From: an uncultured Pseudomonadota bacterium | Lineage (GTDB): Bacteria; Myxococcota_A; UBA796; SXON01 | Direction of reading: 5' to 3' | Assembly: GCA_903921785.1 (NCBI GenBank) | Contig: CAIXRH010000084.1 | Location: 1 to 64,000 of the forward strand | DNA length: 64,000 bases | Shown: piece after piece, positions 49,064-59,630 of the stretch | How the letters are laid out: each line of letters opens with the position of its first letter | Position numbering within the stretch: the first letter of the stretch is position 1 | Position numbers and translations under genes: made by a program | The notes under the pieces: model-generated | What the model was told of the DNA's origin: nothing | Databases searched by the model: none | What the model saw: the letters and a program-made list of their open reading frames with translations, nothing else

Positions 49064-49158
49064 GCCCTTGCCCGCGCCGGGCCTGCGGAGTTAGGAGCCG
49101 ACCACAACGCGCGGCGATCCTCAGCGGCGCGCAGACCTCCCCCTCCCCGGAGTCCCTC

Positions 49159-49452
49159 ATGGGCACGATCAGCAAGCCCGACGCCAACCCGATCCTGCTC
49201 GCCGTCCTGAACCTCGTGTTCGCCGGCGGTCTCGGCTACTTCCTGATGGGCCAGAAGAAGAAGGCCTACATCACGTGGGGCATCATCCTGGGTGTCTCCA
49301 TCATCTCCTGCGGCTTCCTCTCCATCATCGCGGTGTTCGCGTGGGTCACGGCCTACGACGCCTACCTGCTCGCCCAGAAGCTCCAGAGCGGCCAGACGAT
49401 CGGCGAGAACGAGAACGGCCTGTCGTTCCTCAACGCCATCTTCAAGGACTGA
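49159..49452 (+). CDS. small TM2-like membrane protein
   Basis: 97 residues. AVLNLVFAGGLGYFLMGQKKKAYITWGIILG resembles the TM2 domain pattern (G-x-F-yLGq-kk), followed by a second helix SIISCGFLSIIAVFAWVTAYDAY and a hydrophilic tail. ATG at 49159 preceded by GGAG. A 12-bp terminator hairpin follows. Function unknown. Confidence 0.75.
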   Translation: MGTISKPDANPILLAVLNLVFAGGLGYFLMGQKKKAYITWGIILGVSIISCGFLSIIAVFAWVTAYDAYLLAQKLQSGQTIGENENGLSFLNAIFKD

Positions 49453-49484
49453 TCGCGCGCCGGGGTCCGCCCCGACGTCGATAT

Positions 49485-49519
49485 CGAAGCCGCACCGGGG
49501 CCTCCCTGGTGCGGCTTCG
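49485..49519 (+). terminator. strong rho-independent-type terminator
   Basis: A perfect 12-bp stem, CGAAGCCGCACC and GGTGCGGCTTCG, around an 11-nt loop, then TCGTTTC. It lies 33 nt after the TM2-like gene and is the clearest terminator in the window. Confidence 0.75.
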
Positions 49520-49549
49520 TCGTTTCAAGGGACCGGAAGACGCCGCCGC

Positions 49550-49555
49550 GATACT
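49550..49555 (+). promoter_or_regulatory. -10-like GATACT box 8 nt before the start codon
   Basis: GCGATACT followed by 8 nt and the ATG at 49564. Together with the upstream terminator this marks a new transcription unit. Confidence 0.4.
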
Positions 49556-49563
49556 TCGGCGCC

Positions 49564-50592
49564 ATGGTGATCCCTCCCGCCATCGGCGCCGCGGACGACC
49601 TTCACGCCTGGATCCTCCGGGGCTGGGTGGAGGCCGGCGTCCCCGACGTCACGCTCGGCGGCGCGCCGGGGGCGGGCGGGGTCTTCTCGGCGGAGAACGT
49701 GGTCGCCGACGGGGGCGTCGAGGGGCTGGAGCTTCGCTTCCCGGGGTTCGATCCCGGGGAAGAATGGGTCTTCTCCGCCGTGGTCGCCGGGGCCTCCGTG
49801 CACGTCGCCTGTGCCGACACGCTGTTTTCTCACGCCTACGCCGGCGTTCCTCCCCGCGAGCTCGGCCGGCGCATCCTCGCCGACGCCCGCGCCCACGTGG
49901 ACGCGTTCACCGCGTGGCGCGGCCAGGGGGGCCAGCCCGGGCTCGGTGAACAGCGGGCGATTCGCCTGCCTCGGGGCACCGCCGCCAGCCGCGCCCTCGT
50001 GAACCTCCTGGAACGTCGGTACTCCGCCGGCCAGACGCTGGTCGACGGCCCCGCCAACGGATGGTGGCTCGAGGCGCACGCGCCCACCGGCCTGGGGGGC
50101 CAGATCACCACCGGCGCCGGGGTGGACCCGACCTACCGCCTCCGCGGCGAGGTCCCCATCCACGAGCGCCCCGAGTATCGGGAGTACGCCGCCGCGATGC
50201 GTTCCTGGGGCACCTGGCTCATCGGGCTGTCCGTGGCGGCGATGATCGCCGCGGGCTTCGCGCTCACCTACTTCGGCTACAACGTCTTCACCCAGCGTGC
50301 GGACATCCTCCTCACCCGCGGGCTGGACCTCACGAGCATCCAGACCTTCGCCACGCAGAACGCCTGGCCGCTCCTCTCGTTTCTCACCTCGGGCCTGTTC
50401 TCCGCGTGCTGGTTGCTCGCCGGGCTCCGCTTACGCGCCCTCGCCAACCGCACCCTGATCCGCGTGCTCCTCGGGATCACGATGCTCCCGTGCACCGGGG
50501 TCTGCTGCTTCGTCGGGGCGCCGGTGGGCGGCTGGGTCCTCTACCGCCTCGGCGACGAGAAGGCGCCCGCGGTCTTCGGCGCCGGCAAGTAG
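49564..50592 (+). CDS. membrane protein of unknown function
   Basis: 342 residues. The first 215 residues are soluble and mixed alpha/beta with no signal peptide. Three to four hydrophobic helices follow (WLIGLSVAAMIAAGFALTYFG, PLLSFLTSGLFSACWLLAG, ITMLPCTGVCCFVGAPVGG). It ends 2 nt before the recD2 start. I recognise no family; the Cys pair in the last helix (CTGVCC) is unusual. Confidence 0.72.
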   Translation: MVIPPAIGAADDLHAWILRGWVEAGVPDVTLGGAPGAGGVFSAENVVADGGVEGLELRFPGFDPGEEWVFSAVVAGASVHVACADTLFSHAYAGVPPRELGRRILADARAHVDAFTAWRGQGGQPGLGEQRAIRLPRGTAASRALVNLLERRYSAGQTLVDGPANGWWLEAHAPTGLGGQITTGAGVDPTYRLRGEVPIHERPEYREYAAAMRSWGTWLIGLSVAAMIAAGFALTYFGYNVFTQRADILLTRGLDLTSIQTFATQNAWPLLSFLTSGLFSACWLLAGLRLRALANRTLIRVLLGITMLPCTGVCCFVGAPVGGWVLYRLGDEKAPAVFGAGK

Positions 50593-50594
50593 GC

Positions 50595-52742
50595 ATGGCG
50601 GCGTACGCCGAGCGGGTGGAGGGGGAGCTCACCGACTTCGTGTTCCGCTCGGAGGACGGGGGGTTCGCGGTCGCCCGGGTCACCACGGCGACCGGGGAGG
50701 TCACCGCGGTGGGGGCGCTGGCGCACGTGAAGGAGGGCCAGCGGGTCGTCGCCACGGGGCAGTGGCAGCAGGACCTCCGCTTCGGCCCGCGGTTCAAGGT
50801 CGAGACGGTGCTGGTGGAAGAGCCGCGCACCCTGGCCGGCCTGGAGCGGTTCCTCCAGAGCGCCGTGCAGGGGGTGGGTCCCGAGCTGGCCCGGCGCATC
50901 GTGGACCACTTCGGCCTGGACACGCTGCGCATCCTCGGCGCCGAGCCGGAGCGCCTCTGCGAGGTGGACGGCGTCGGCCCCAAGACCCGCGAGAAGATCG
51001 TCGCCACCTGGGTCGCCGAGCGCGCGGGTCGCGAGCTGGAGGTGACGCTCCGCGGCCACGGCCTCGGCGCCGCCGCGATCCGCCGCGTGCTCGGCACGTT
51101 CGGCATGGGCGCGATGGACGTGGTGAGCCGTCAGCCCTACCGGTTGGTCGAGGTGCCCGGCATCGGCTTTCGTACCGCCGACGCGATCGCCCGCGCCCAC
51201 GGCGTGAGCCGCACCGCGCCGGAGCGGGTGCAGGCGGCCGTGGACTTCGCGCTGAAGACCGCCGAGGACGAGGGCAACTGCTCGCTCCCCGAAGCCGCGC
51301 TCATCGAGCGCCTCGTCAGCCTCGACGTTGACCGCGCCGCCGCGATCGCCGGAGTGGACGACGCCGCCGCGATGCGCCGGATCGTCCGCCATCCGGCCGC
51401 CGAAGAGGGGGATCGCCCGATCTACCGCGCCCCGATGGACGAGCTGGAGTCCCGGGTGGCCCGGCGCGTGGCCACGCGGAGCGTGGGCACGGGGCCGCCG
51501 CCGGACGACGTGGAGGAGGCCGCGCGGGCGGTGGGGATCGCGCTGGCGCCGGGGCAGATCGCGGCGGTCGAGGCGGCGTTCACCGCCCGGATCATGGTGA
51601 TCACCGGCGGACCGGGCACCGGCAAGACCACGCTCGTGCGCGTGCTCGCGGAGCTGGCGCGGCGCCGCAAGGAGACGTGGGCGTTCGCGTCGCCGACGGG
51701 CCGCGCTTCACGGCGCTTGAGCGAAGCGTGCGGGCAGGAGGCGAAGACGCTGCACCGGCTCCTGGAGTGGGGCGGTGAAGGGGGTTTTGGCCGCGACTCG
51801 GCCCGGGTGCTCGAAGCGGAGACCGTGGTCGTCGACGAAGCCTCGATGGTGGACCTTGCGCTCTTCGACGCGCTCCTGGACGCGCTGGCGCCCCACGCGA
51901 GGTTGATCCTCGTGGGTGACGTGGACCAGCTCCCGAGCGTCGGCCCCGGCCAGGTCTTGCGCGACCTCATCCACGCGGGGACGGTGCCGGTGGCGCGGCT
52001 CACCCACGTGTACCGGCAGGCGGCCGAGAGCGCGATCGTACGCAACGCCCACCGGATGCTCGTCGGCGAGGTGCCGATCTCCGCGGAGAAGGAGGAGGGC
52101 GCCCGCGACTGCTTCGTGCTCAACCGCGAAGACGCCGAGGACCTCGCGAAGCTGGTGCTCACCGTGGTGACCGAGCGCCTCCCCAAGAACGGCTTCGACC
52201 CCCGCCGGGACGTGCAGGTGCTCACCCCGATGCACGCCGGCCCGCTTGGGACGATCGCCCTCAACCAGCGGCTCGGCGCGGCGCTCAACCCGGATGGCGC
52301 GGAGATGGTCCGGGGAAACCGGCGCTTCCGGGTCGGCGACCGGGTGATCCAGACCAAGAACGACTATGACCTCGAGGTGTTCAACGGGGATGTCGGGCAC
52401 GTCGTGGGCGTCACGCCCGCCACGCTTGAGGTCTCCTTCGAGGGACGCCTCGTCCCCATCCCGGCGGACGCGCTCGACAGCCTGGAGCTGGCGTGGGCGA
52501 TCTCCATCCACAAGAGCCAGGGCAGCGAGTACCCGGCCGTGGTGATGGTGCTTTACACCGGTCACTTCGTGATGTTGCGGCGGAACCTCGTCTACACCGC
52601 GCTCACCCGCGCCCGGCGCTTCGCGGTCATCGTCGCGAGCCCCCGCGCCCTACGGATGGCGGTTACCCGGGCCGGGGTTGACGAACGCCATACCGGCCTC
52701 GCCCGTCGACTCGGATACCTTTCCCGCCCCATGGAGCCCTGA
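50595..52742 (+). CDS. recD2: RecD2-type SF1B DNA helicase
   Basis: 715-residue 5'-3' helicase. N-terminal OB/HhH region (FLQSAVQGVGPELARRIV, VDGVGPKTREKI, VPGIGFRTADAIA) distinguishes RecD2 from RecBCD RecD. Helicase motifs: ITGGPGTGKTT near 335-344, VVDEASMVDLALF, GDVDQLPSVGPGQVL, LTHVYRQ, SIHKSQGSEYPAV and YTALTRARRF. RecD2 acts outside RecBCD in mismatch and replication-stress repair, consistent with AddAB being the end-resection enzyme here. Stop overlaps the next start (TGATG). Confidence 0.95.
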   Translation: MAAYAERVEGELTDFVFRSEDGGFAVARVTTATGEVTAVGALAHVKEGQRVVATGQWQQDLRFGPRFKVETVLVEEPRTLAGLERFLQSAVQGVGPELARRIVDHFGLDTLRILGAEPERLCEVDGVGPKTREKIVATWVAERAGRELEVTLRGHGLGAAAIRRVLGTFGMGAMDVVSRQPYRLVEVPGIGFRTADAIARAHGVSRTAPERVQAAVDFALKTAEDEGNCSLPEAALIERLVSLDVDRAAAIAGVDDAAAMRRIVRHPAAEEGDRPIYRAPMDELESRVARRVATRSVGTGPPPDDVEEAARAVGIALAPGQIAAVEAAFTARIMVITGGPGTGKTTLVRVLAELARRRKETWAFASPTGRASRRLSEACGQEAKTLHRLLEWGGEGGFGRDSARVLEAETVVVDEASMVDLALFDALLDALAPHARLILVGDVDQLPSVGPGQVLRDLIHAGTVPVARLTHVYRQAAESAIVRNAHRMLVGEVPISAEKEEGARDCFVLNREDAEDLAKLVLTVVTERLPKNGFDPRRDVQVLTPMHAGPLGTIALNQRLGAALNPDGAEMVRGNRRFRVGDRVIQTKNDYDLEVFNGDVGHVVGVTPATLEVSFEGRLVPIPADALDSLELAWAISIHKSQGSEYPAVVMVLYTGHFVMLRRNLVYTALTRARRFAVIVASPRALRMAVTRAGVDERHTGLARRLGYLSRPMEP

Positions 52743-53926
52743 TGCTGCTCGCCGTTTCGCTCGCCTTCGCGTTCGACACGAAGAAGATCCCCACGCAGGA
52801 CCTGTACATGGACGACGGGCAGCGGAAGGAGTTCGCCTCGACCGTCGAATTCGCCGTGGTGGGCAACGTCCGCGCGGCCAAGGCCGGCGAGGCCGAGGCC
52901 ACCAAGCGGGTGGCGGTGAAGGGCGCCCAGGCCGCCGTCCTCGGGGACATCTCCAAGACGATCCAGGAGGGCCGCACCGAGTTCATGGTGCTCCTCGGGA
53001 ACCTCGTCCCCGGCTCGTCCCTGCCGGCCTGGAAGTCCTGGGCGAAGCAGTGGGTGTCGGTCATCAGCGGCGGCGAACCCCCGGAAGACGGCAAGATGCG
53101 CACGCGCGTGCTCCCGGTCCCTGGCGCGGACGACGCCCTCGATGACGACCGTTACGCCGGCTTCGGCGCCGCGTTCCCCGGAGTTGGCGCCGACATCGGC
53201 TTCAACCGCGTGGCGACCTGGTACAGCGTGGACCTCGCCGTGGGCGGCCACACCTGGCGTTTCCTCACGGTCGACACCAACCGCGCCGCCCTTGGCTCGC
53301 GTTGGGAAGAACAGAACGCCTACCTGGAGAAGACGCTCGGCGAGCAGGATGCGTACGACTCCCTCGTCGTCTTCATGTACGACCCGCTCATCACCCTCGG
53401 CCTCGGCCGGGTGAGCAACCTCGACGAGTCGCCCAAAGAGCTCCTGGAGACGATCGACGGGGCCACCCGGATCGGCGCGCTCAAGGCGGTGTTCGCGAGC
53501 GGCACGGCCAGCAACGAGGTCTTCCTCCCGCACGGCAAGTTCGGTGAGATGTACATCAACACCGGTGGCGGCGGCGTCCCGGCGGACACGATCGAACGCT
53601 GGGGCCACGCCGACGCGGCCGGGCTGCACGACGTGAAGCTCGAGACCACCTTCGACTTCGCGATCCTCCGCGAGTTCGAGCGTCAGGCGGAGGTGCGCAA
53701 GTGCTCCAGCGTCGCGCTCGACCACGCCAAGTCCGACCAGTCCTGGAAGGGCTTTCCGGGCGCGTTCGAAGCGAGCTGCATGCCGCTGGTCGGCTGGTGG
53801 GATGTCTCGCTCACGGGCGAGAAGATGCAGCTCAACTATCGGCAGTTGCAGCCCGACAACTCGCTCAAGTCCATCTACACGGCGGACTACACCGGCAAGA
53901 AGAACGGCTGGGCGATCGGGAAGTAG
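52742..53926 (+). CDS. exported calcineurin-like phosphoesterase fold protein, metal motifs degenerate
   Basis: 394 residues. Short signal (MLLAVSLAFA then FDTKK). The strand FAVVGNVRAAK occupies the place of the metallophosphoesterase GDxH motif and MVLLGNLVPGSS that of GDxx; both metal-binding Asp are Asn and the His is Arg. The later WRFLTVDTNRAALGSRWEEQNAYLEKTL matches the family segment before the third block (LDTN...G...Q..WLe). I infer an inactive or repurposed member. Coupled to recD2 by a 1-nt overlap, though no functional link to DNA repair is evident. Confidence 0.7.
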   Translation: MLLAVSLAFAFDTKKIPTQDLYMDDGQRKEFASTVEFAVVGNVRAAKAGEAEATKRVAVKGAQAAVLGDISKTIQEGRTEFMVLLGNLVPGSSLPAWKSWAKQWVSVISGGEPPEDGKMRTRVLPVPGADDALDDDRYAGFGAAFPGVGADIGFNRVATWYSVDLAVGGHTWRFLTVDTNRAALGSRWEEQNAYLEKTLGEQDAYDSLVVFMYDPLITLGLGRVSNLDESPKELLETIDGATRIGALKAVFASGTASNEVFLPHGKFGEMYINTGGGGVPADTIERWGHADAAGLHDVKLETTFDFAILREFERQAEVRKCSSVALDHAKSDQSWKGFPGAFEASCMPLVGWWDVSLTGEKMQLNYRQLQPDNSLKSIYTADYTGKKNGWAIGK

Positions 53927-53966
53927 CGCCGGCGCGGCCACCCGATCCGATCGCGGCGCCCCTCGG

Positions 53967-53982
53967 GCCCGCGGGAGCGGGC
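53967..53982. terminator. hairpin between convergent genes
   Basis: GCCCGC and GCGGGC around GGGA, in the 129-nt gap between the phosphoesterase-like gene and ndh. The gap contains other GC-rich self-complementary tracts and probably terminates both units; no gene seen. Confidence 0.4.
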
Positions 53983-54055
53983 GGCGGCGCCCGCCCGCCG
54001 AGGCGCAAAAGACTACCGTCAAATCCCGATCGCCCGGCCGGTCCCGCCCGGCGCC

Positions 54056-55357
54056 CTACCCGAGCTCCGGATCCAGGTCCTCCGCCCGCAACATTCGCCG
54101 GCGTTCGTGGATCTGGCTGGTGTCGTGGAGCACGAAGAGCCCCTTGATGACGTCGGTGGCCACTTCGAGCTGCTTGCGGAAGCCCACCATCGCGAACAGG
54201 TAGTAGAACGCCCAGAAGTACCAGGCGAGCTGGCCCGAGACCGGCAGGCCCATCACGCTGGCGACGGTGCTGTGGCGCCCGAGGCCCACGATGTAGCCGA
54301 GGTCGCGGTAGCGCAGCGTGCGGTCCGCGGCGCGTCCCTCCAGCGCGGAGAGCAGGTTCGCGGCCACCACCCGGCCACTCTGGAACGCACCCTGGGCCAC
54401 CTGGGGGATGGCGCGGCCGTCGGCGTCGGTCCAGTCGGCGGCGTCGCCCACGGCCCACTCGGCGGCGCCGATCCGCCCGTGCGCGTCGACCTTGAAGCGG
54501 CCGGAGCGACCGAGGGGGAAGGGCCAGGGCGTGTCGGCGGAGGGGCCGCGGATTCCGGTGGTCCAAACGAGGGTGTGGCCGGGGATGACCGAGCCGTCGT
54601 CGAGGGTGACGCGCTCCGCGTCCACGCTGGCGACGCGACGGTGCAGGACGACGTTGACGCCGAGGGACCGAAGGTGCTTCTCGGCGACGGAAGCGTGGGT
54701 TTCGCGGAGCCCGCCCAGGAGGCGCTCCCCGCCCTCCACGAGGTGCACGGACACCAGGGAGAGCGGAACCCGAGGGTAGAGGCGCCGCATCGTCCGATGG
54801 AACATCTCCATGAACGAGGCGCACACCTCCACGCCGGTGATGCCGCCGCCGGCGACCACGAAGGTGAGGAGCTGCCGCCGGACCGCGGGATCTTCGGCCT
54901 GGTCCGCCAGCTCCCACATCTCCACCAGGTGGGCGCGGAGCCGGATGGCGTCCATCAGCGTCTTGAACGGGAAGGCGTTGGCCTCGGCGCCGGGGATGCC
55001 GAACCAGTTGGTGGAGGCGCCGGCCGCGAGGACGAGCTGGTCGTAGTGGAGCGAGAGGCCGTTGTGGAGATGGAGGGTGCGCGTCTCGGGGTCCACGGAA
55101 CGGAGCTTGTTCCGGATGAACCGGATGCCCCGCGGCGCGCAGAACGCGCGGAGCGGGTAGACGACGTGGCGGGTCTCCACTGCGCCGGTGGCGACCTCGG
55201 GAAGCAGAGGATTGAACTGGAAGAAGTTCTCCTTGTCCACGAGCGTGAGCCGGAGCTTCCCCGCCTTGTGGGCCCGGGTGAGCGCCTTGCAGACCTCCAG
55301 CCCGCCGAAGCCCCCGCCGACCACGACCACCTCGGGGACCGCGCCGGAAGCGCTCAT
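54056..55357 (-). CDS. ndh: type II NADH:quinone oxidoreductase
   Basis: 433 residues; non-proton-pumping NADH dehydrogenase on the inner face of the membrane. Two dinucleotide folds: VVVGGGFGGLEVC for FAD and FVVAGGGITGVEV for NADH; NFFQFNPLLPEVATGAV, LVWTTGIRG and WAVGDAAD are family-typical. The C-terminal amphipathic part (about 375-410, WYFWAFYYLFAMVGF) provides membrane attachment. ATGA overlap with the upstream hydrolase gene. Can supply quinol for N2O respiration, a plausible but untested link. Confidence 0.92.
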   Translation of the reverse strand: MSASGAVPEVVVVGGGFGGLEVCKALTRAHKAGKLRLTLVDKENFFQFNPLLPEVATGAVETRHVVYPLRAFCAPRGIRFIRNKLRSVDPETRTLHLHNGLSLHYDQLVLAAGASTNWFGIPGAEANAFPFKTLMDAIRLRAHLVEMWELADQAEDPAVRRQLLTFVVAGGGITGVEVCASFMEMFHRTMRRLYPRVPLSLVSVHLVEGGERLLGGLRETHASVAEKHLRSLGVNVVLHRRVASVDAERVTLDDGSVIPGHTLVWTTGIRGPSADTPWPFPLGRSGRFKVDAHGRIGAAEWAVGDAADWTDADGRAIPQVAQGAFQSGRVVAANLLSALEGRAADRTLRYRDLGYIVGLGRHSTVASVMGLPVSGQLAWYFWAFYYLFAMVGFRKQLEVATDVIKGLFVLHDTSQIHERRRMLRAEDLDPELG

Positions 55358-56211
55358 CGCCCCTCCTCGACCCAGCGCCGCACCCGGGCGACCAGCTCAC
55401 CTTGGCGGTCGAGCTGCGGGCAGTGGCCCCACTCCAGCGGCTCTTCCACCACCCCACGGAGGTGGGCGCGGAAGAAGTGCAACGAGGTGTTCGGGAGCAA
55501 CCGCTCCTTCCGCCCCCAGAGCAGGAGCGAAGGTGCGGGGATCACAGCCATGGATTCGGGGGTCATCGCCTGATCGGTGCGGAAGCGGGACACCAGGTGG
55601 CGTATCGCGGGATCCCGGAAACGCCGGAGGATTTCCGGGGCGATCAGGCGGGCGTACGCGACGGGCTTCGCGTACAGCCGGTCGACGAACGCGGTGGCGG
55701 CGCGGACATCGGCGAGGTCGAACAGCGCGCGGAGCTCGGTGATCTCGGCCTCGGTCCACGGGGCGCCGGCGGGGGAGACCAGGAGCAGGTTCTTCACCCG
55801 CTCGGGGTTTTTGGCGGCGAAGTGCAGCGCCAGGGCGCCGCCGAGGGAGTTGCCGAGCACCACCGCGGGCTCGGCGATCTCCGCGCGTAAAACCTCCTCC
55901 ACCGCCTGGATCATCGCCTCGGGCTCGAGCTCGGCGGGGGCATCGCTCCAGCCATGCCCGAGGTTGTCCATCGCGAAGATCCGGCCCGCCGAGCGCCGAA
56001 GGCCGAAGAAGAGCGGCCACCAGGAGGTGCTGTTGGCCACGATCCCGTGGAGCAGGACCACCGTCGGCTTTCCCGGCGTCCCCCGCCAGTCGTACACGCA
56101 GATCTGCCCGACCGAGGTCGACACCTGCCGGAGGGAGACGCCGCCGAGGCGAAGCGCGAGCCGCAGCCCCCACTCCACCAGCCGCAGCAGCCGGCCCGGC
56201 TCAGATGACAA
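55354..56211 (-). CDS. alpha/beta hydrolase
   Basis: 285 residues. Oxyanion segment VVLLHGIVANSTSWWPLF, nucleophile elbow GNSLGG, and catalytic His in EWGHCPQLD; an acid is expected near LLLWGRKERLLP. Substrate unknown; the cap region has an aromatic/Leu-rich stretch. Overlaps ndh downstream (ATGA) and the flavoprotein gene upstream by 11 nt. Confidence 0.88.
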   Translation of the reverse strand: MSSEPGRLLRLVEWGLRLALRLGGVSLRQVSTSVGQICVYDWRGTPGKPTVVLLHGIVANSTSWWPLFFGLRRSAGRIFAMDNLGHGWSDAPAELEPEAMIQAVEEVLRAEIAEPAVVLGNSLGGALALHFAAKNPERVKNLLLVSPAGAPWTEAEITELRALFDLADVRAATAFVDRLYAKPVAYARLIAPEILRRFRDPAIRHLVSRFRTDQAMTPESMAVIPAPSLLLWGRKERLLPNTSLHFFRAHLRGVVEEPLEWGHCPQLDRQGELVARVRRWVEEGR

Positions 56212-57418
56212 GGGTCTCCGCGTGGCCGATCTCGCGGTCCACCCGGAAAGCGCCGACGGGGACGGGCTCGCCGAGCGCGGTCACGTGGTCGACGTCGCGG
56301 CCGGCTTCCGCGAGCGCGGTGGCCACGAGGGCAGTGAACGGGCCGAACATCGCGCCGTGGCCGGAGAAGCCGACGAGGCGCACCAGGTTGGGCACGGCCG
56401 GGTCGTAGCCCAGGTAGGGGTTGTGGTCGGGCGTCGTGCCGTAGTAGCCGGAGGTCGTGGCGGTGATCCCCGCGAACTCCCCGAAGGCGGGCACAGCCTC
56501 GGCGAGGGTGGCCCAGGCCTCGAACGCGGCGGAGTCGGTGCCGGTCTTGTGGAAGTACTTCGGCTCGATCCGGTCCTGGTCTTCGTAGGTGAAGTCGGGC
56601 TCGGGGCGCGCGGCGTGGGCCCAGCCCATCAAGAGCGAGTCGGCGTTCTCCGGGCGACAGTAGGCGCCGCTCGGGGCGATGATGAGCGGCATCTGCTGCA
56701 TCTCGGCGCCGGAGAGGCTGCCGGCACGCTCGGCGAACCAGAGGTACCGCTTGAGCGGCGCGATGGGCAGCTCGGTGGCGCCGAGCACCTGGGCGAGGCG
56801 AGGGGACCAGGCGTTCGTGGCGTCGAAGAACAGGTCGCCTTCGAAGCGGCCTCGGGGGGTGAGCAGCGCGGTGAGGCGCCCGCCGGCGTGCTCCGCGCCC
56901 GTGACGGGCGCCCGTTGCACCAGGGTGGCCCCGAGACGCTGCGCGGCGGCCGCGGCTTCGTTGTACACCGTCGCCGGGTACAAGAACCCGTCGGACGGGC
57001 ACCAGGTGCCGCCGAGGACGGCGTGCCGGTCCACCCAGGGGAACTGCTCGATCAACGCGGCTTGATCGAGGAGGGCGACGTCGAGCCCGCAGCCCTGCTG
57101 CATGCGCACCCGGGCGCGCGCGGCCTGCACCTCCTCGTCGGTACCGAGCAGGAACAGGTACCCGTTCTGGGCGATCGGCGATTCGGTTCCCCCGACGATC
57201 TCCGTGAACCGACGGTAGTAGTCGACCGAGAACCGCATGCCGCGGACGGTGCCCGGCGTGGAGAACTGCTGGCGGATCCCCGCGGCGGTGCGACTGGAGC
57301 TGCCAGCGCCGACGTGTTCTGCTTCCAGGAGCACGACCTCCCACCCGCGGGTGGCGAGGGCGTGGGCCACGAGCGTGCCGGTGATCCCGGCCCCGACGAT
57401 GACGGCGCGCTGCTTCAC
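56201..57418 (-). CDS. FAD-dependent oxidoreductase, D-amino-acid/glycine oxidase-like
   Basis: 405 residues. GTG start with GGAG 5 nt upstream. FAD site AVIVGAGITGTLVAHALA, then the conserved AGSSSRTAAGIRQQF; substrate-side DGFLYPATVYNEAAAAAQ, DATNAWSP, and C-terminal GFSGHGAMFGPFTALVATA are characteristic of the DAO family (sarcosine/glycine/D-amino acid oxidases). The precise amine substrate cannot be told. Divergent from the membrane protein at 57497. Confidence 0.88.
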   Translation of the reverse strand: MKQRAVIVGAGITGTLVAHALATRGWEVVLLEAEHVGAGSSSRTAAGIRQQFSTPGTVRGMRFSVDYYRRFTEIVGGTESPIAQNGYLFLLGTDEEVQAARARVRMQQGCGLDVALLDQAALIEQFPWVDRHAVLGGTWCPSDGFLYPATVYNEAAAAAQRLGATLVQRAPVTGAEHAGGRLTALLTPRGRFEGDLFFDATNAWSPRLAQVLGATELPIAPLKRYLWFAERAGSLSGAEMQQMPLIIAPSGAYCRPENADSLLMGWAHAARPEPDFTYEDQDRIEPKYFHKTGTDSAAFEAWATLAEAVPAFGEFAGITATTSGYYGTTPDHNPYLGYDPAVPNLVRLVGFSGHGAMFGPFTALVATALAEAGRDVDHVTALGEPVPVGAFRVDREIGHAETLVI

Positions 57419-57496
57419 GGAGGCTCCGGAGGGCGGCCACCTAACGCTCCGAGTGGCCGGCGTCCGTGCGGCGACGCGCGGCAGCGGCTACGCTCT

Positions 57497-58009
57497 GTGG
57501 GCTTGTTCCCTTCCGCCCGTCAGCTCCTCCTCATCTGCCTCGTGTGGGCGGTGATCGCCTGGTACACCCTCGCAGTCTGGGCGATGAAGGCGACGGATGC
57601 CGACGTGGGCGGCGCGTTCGGCCACTACTACGCCATCCGTGCGCCGCTGGTGGGCGCGATCATGGGGCTGGTGTGGTCGCCGGTCTTCGCGCTCGGCTAC
57701 CATCCGACGCGGCTGCGCACCGCACACGACGAGGGACGGGACCTTTTTGCGGAGGACTCCGCGTTCCGCCATTGGTTTCGCTTCCTCCGTGGCGCGTTCG
57801 TTGGCCAGTTCGTGGGCGCGAGCATCAGCTTCGTGCTCTTGTTCCTTTGGCCGAACGAAATGCAGAACACCCGGATGGATGCCCTGAAGTGGGCCGCCGC
57901 GTTCTGGAAGCTCTACTGGTACATGTTCGTGCCGGCCGCCGGGGTGGCGGGGGCGCTGAGCGTGTGGATGGCGCTGCGCCACCGGGAGCGGCCGCCTTCG
58001 GGGCGTTAG
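57497..58009 (+). CDS. four-helix membrane protein of unknown function
   Basis: 170 residues with four hydrophobic segments (LLLICLVWAVIAWYTLAVWA, PLVGAIMGLVWSPVFALGY, FVGQFVGASISFVLLFLW, LYWYMFVPAAGVAGALSVW). GTG at 57497 or TTG at 57503 may be the start; a TACGCT box at 57489-57494 lies just before. No family recognised. Ends 25 nt before gpmI. Confidence 0.65.
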   Translation: MGLFPSARQLLLICLVWAVIAWYTLAVWAMKATDADVGGAFGHYYAIRAPLVGAIMGLVWSPVFALGYHPTRLRTAHDEGRDLFAEDSAFRHWFRFLRGAFVGQFVGASISFVLLFLWPNEMQNTRMDALKWAAAFWKLYWYMFVPAAGVAGALSVWMALRHRERPPSGR

Positions 58010-58034
58010 AGCGGGGGGCCCGAGGTTCTCCACC

Positions 58035-59619
<1,585 letters not shown>

Positions 59620-59630
<11 letters not shown>

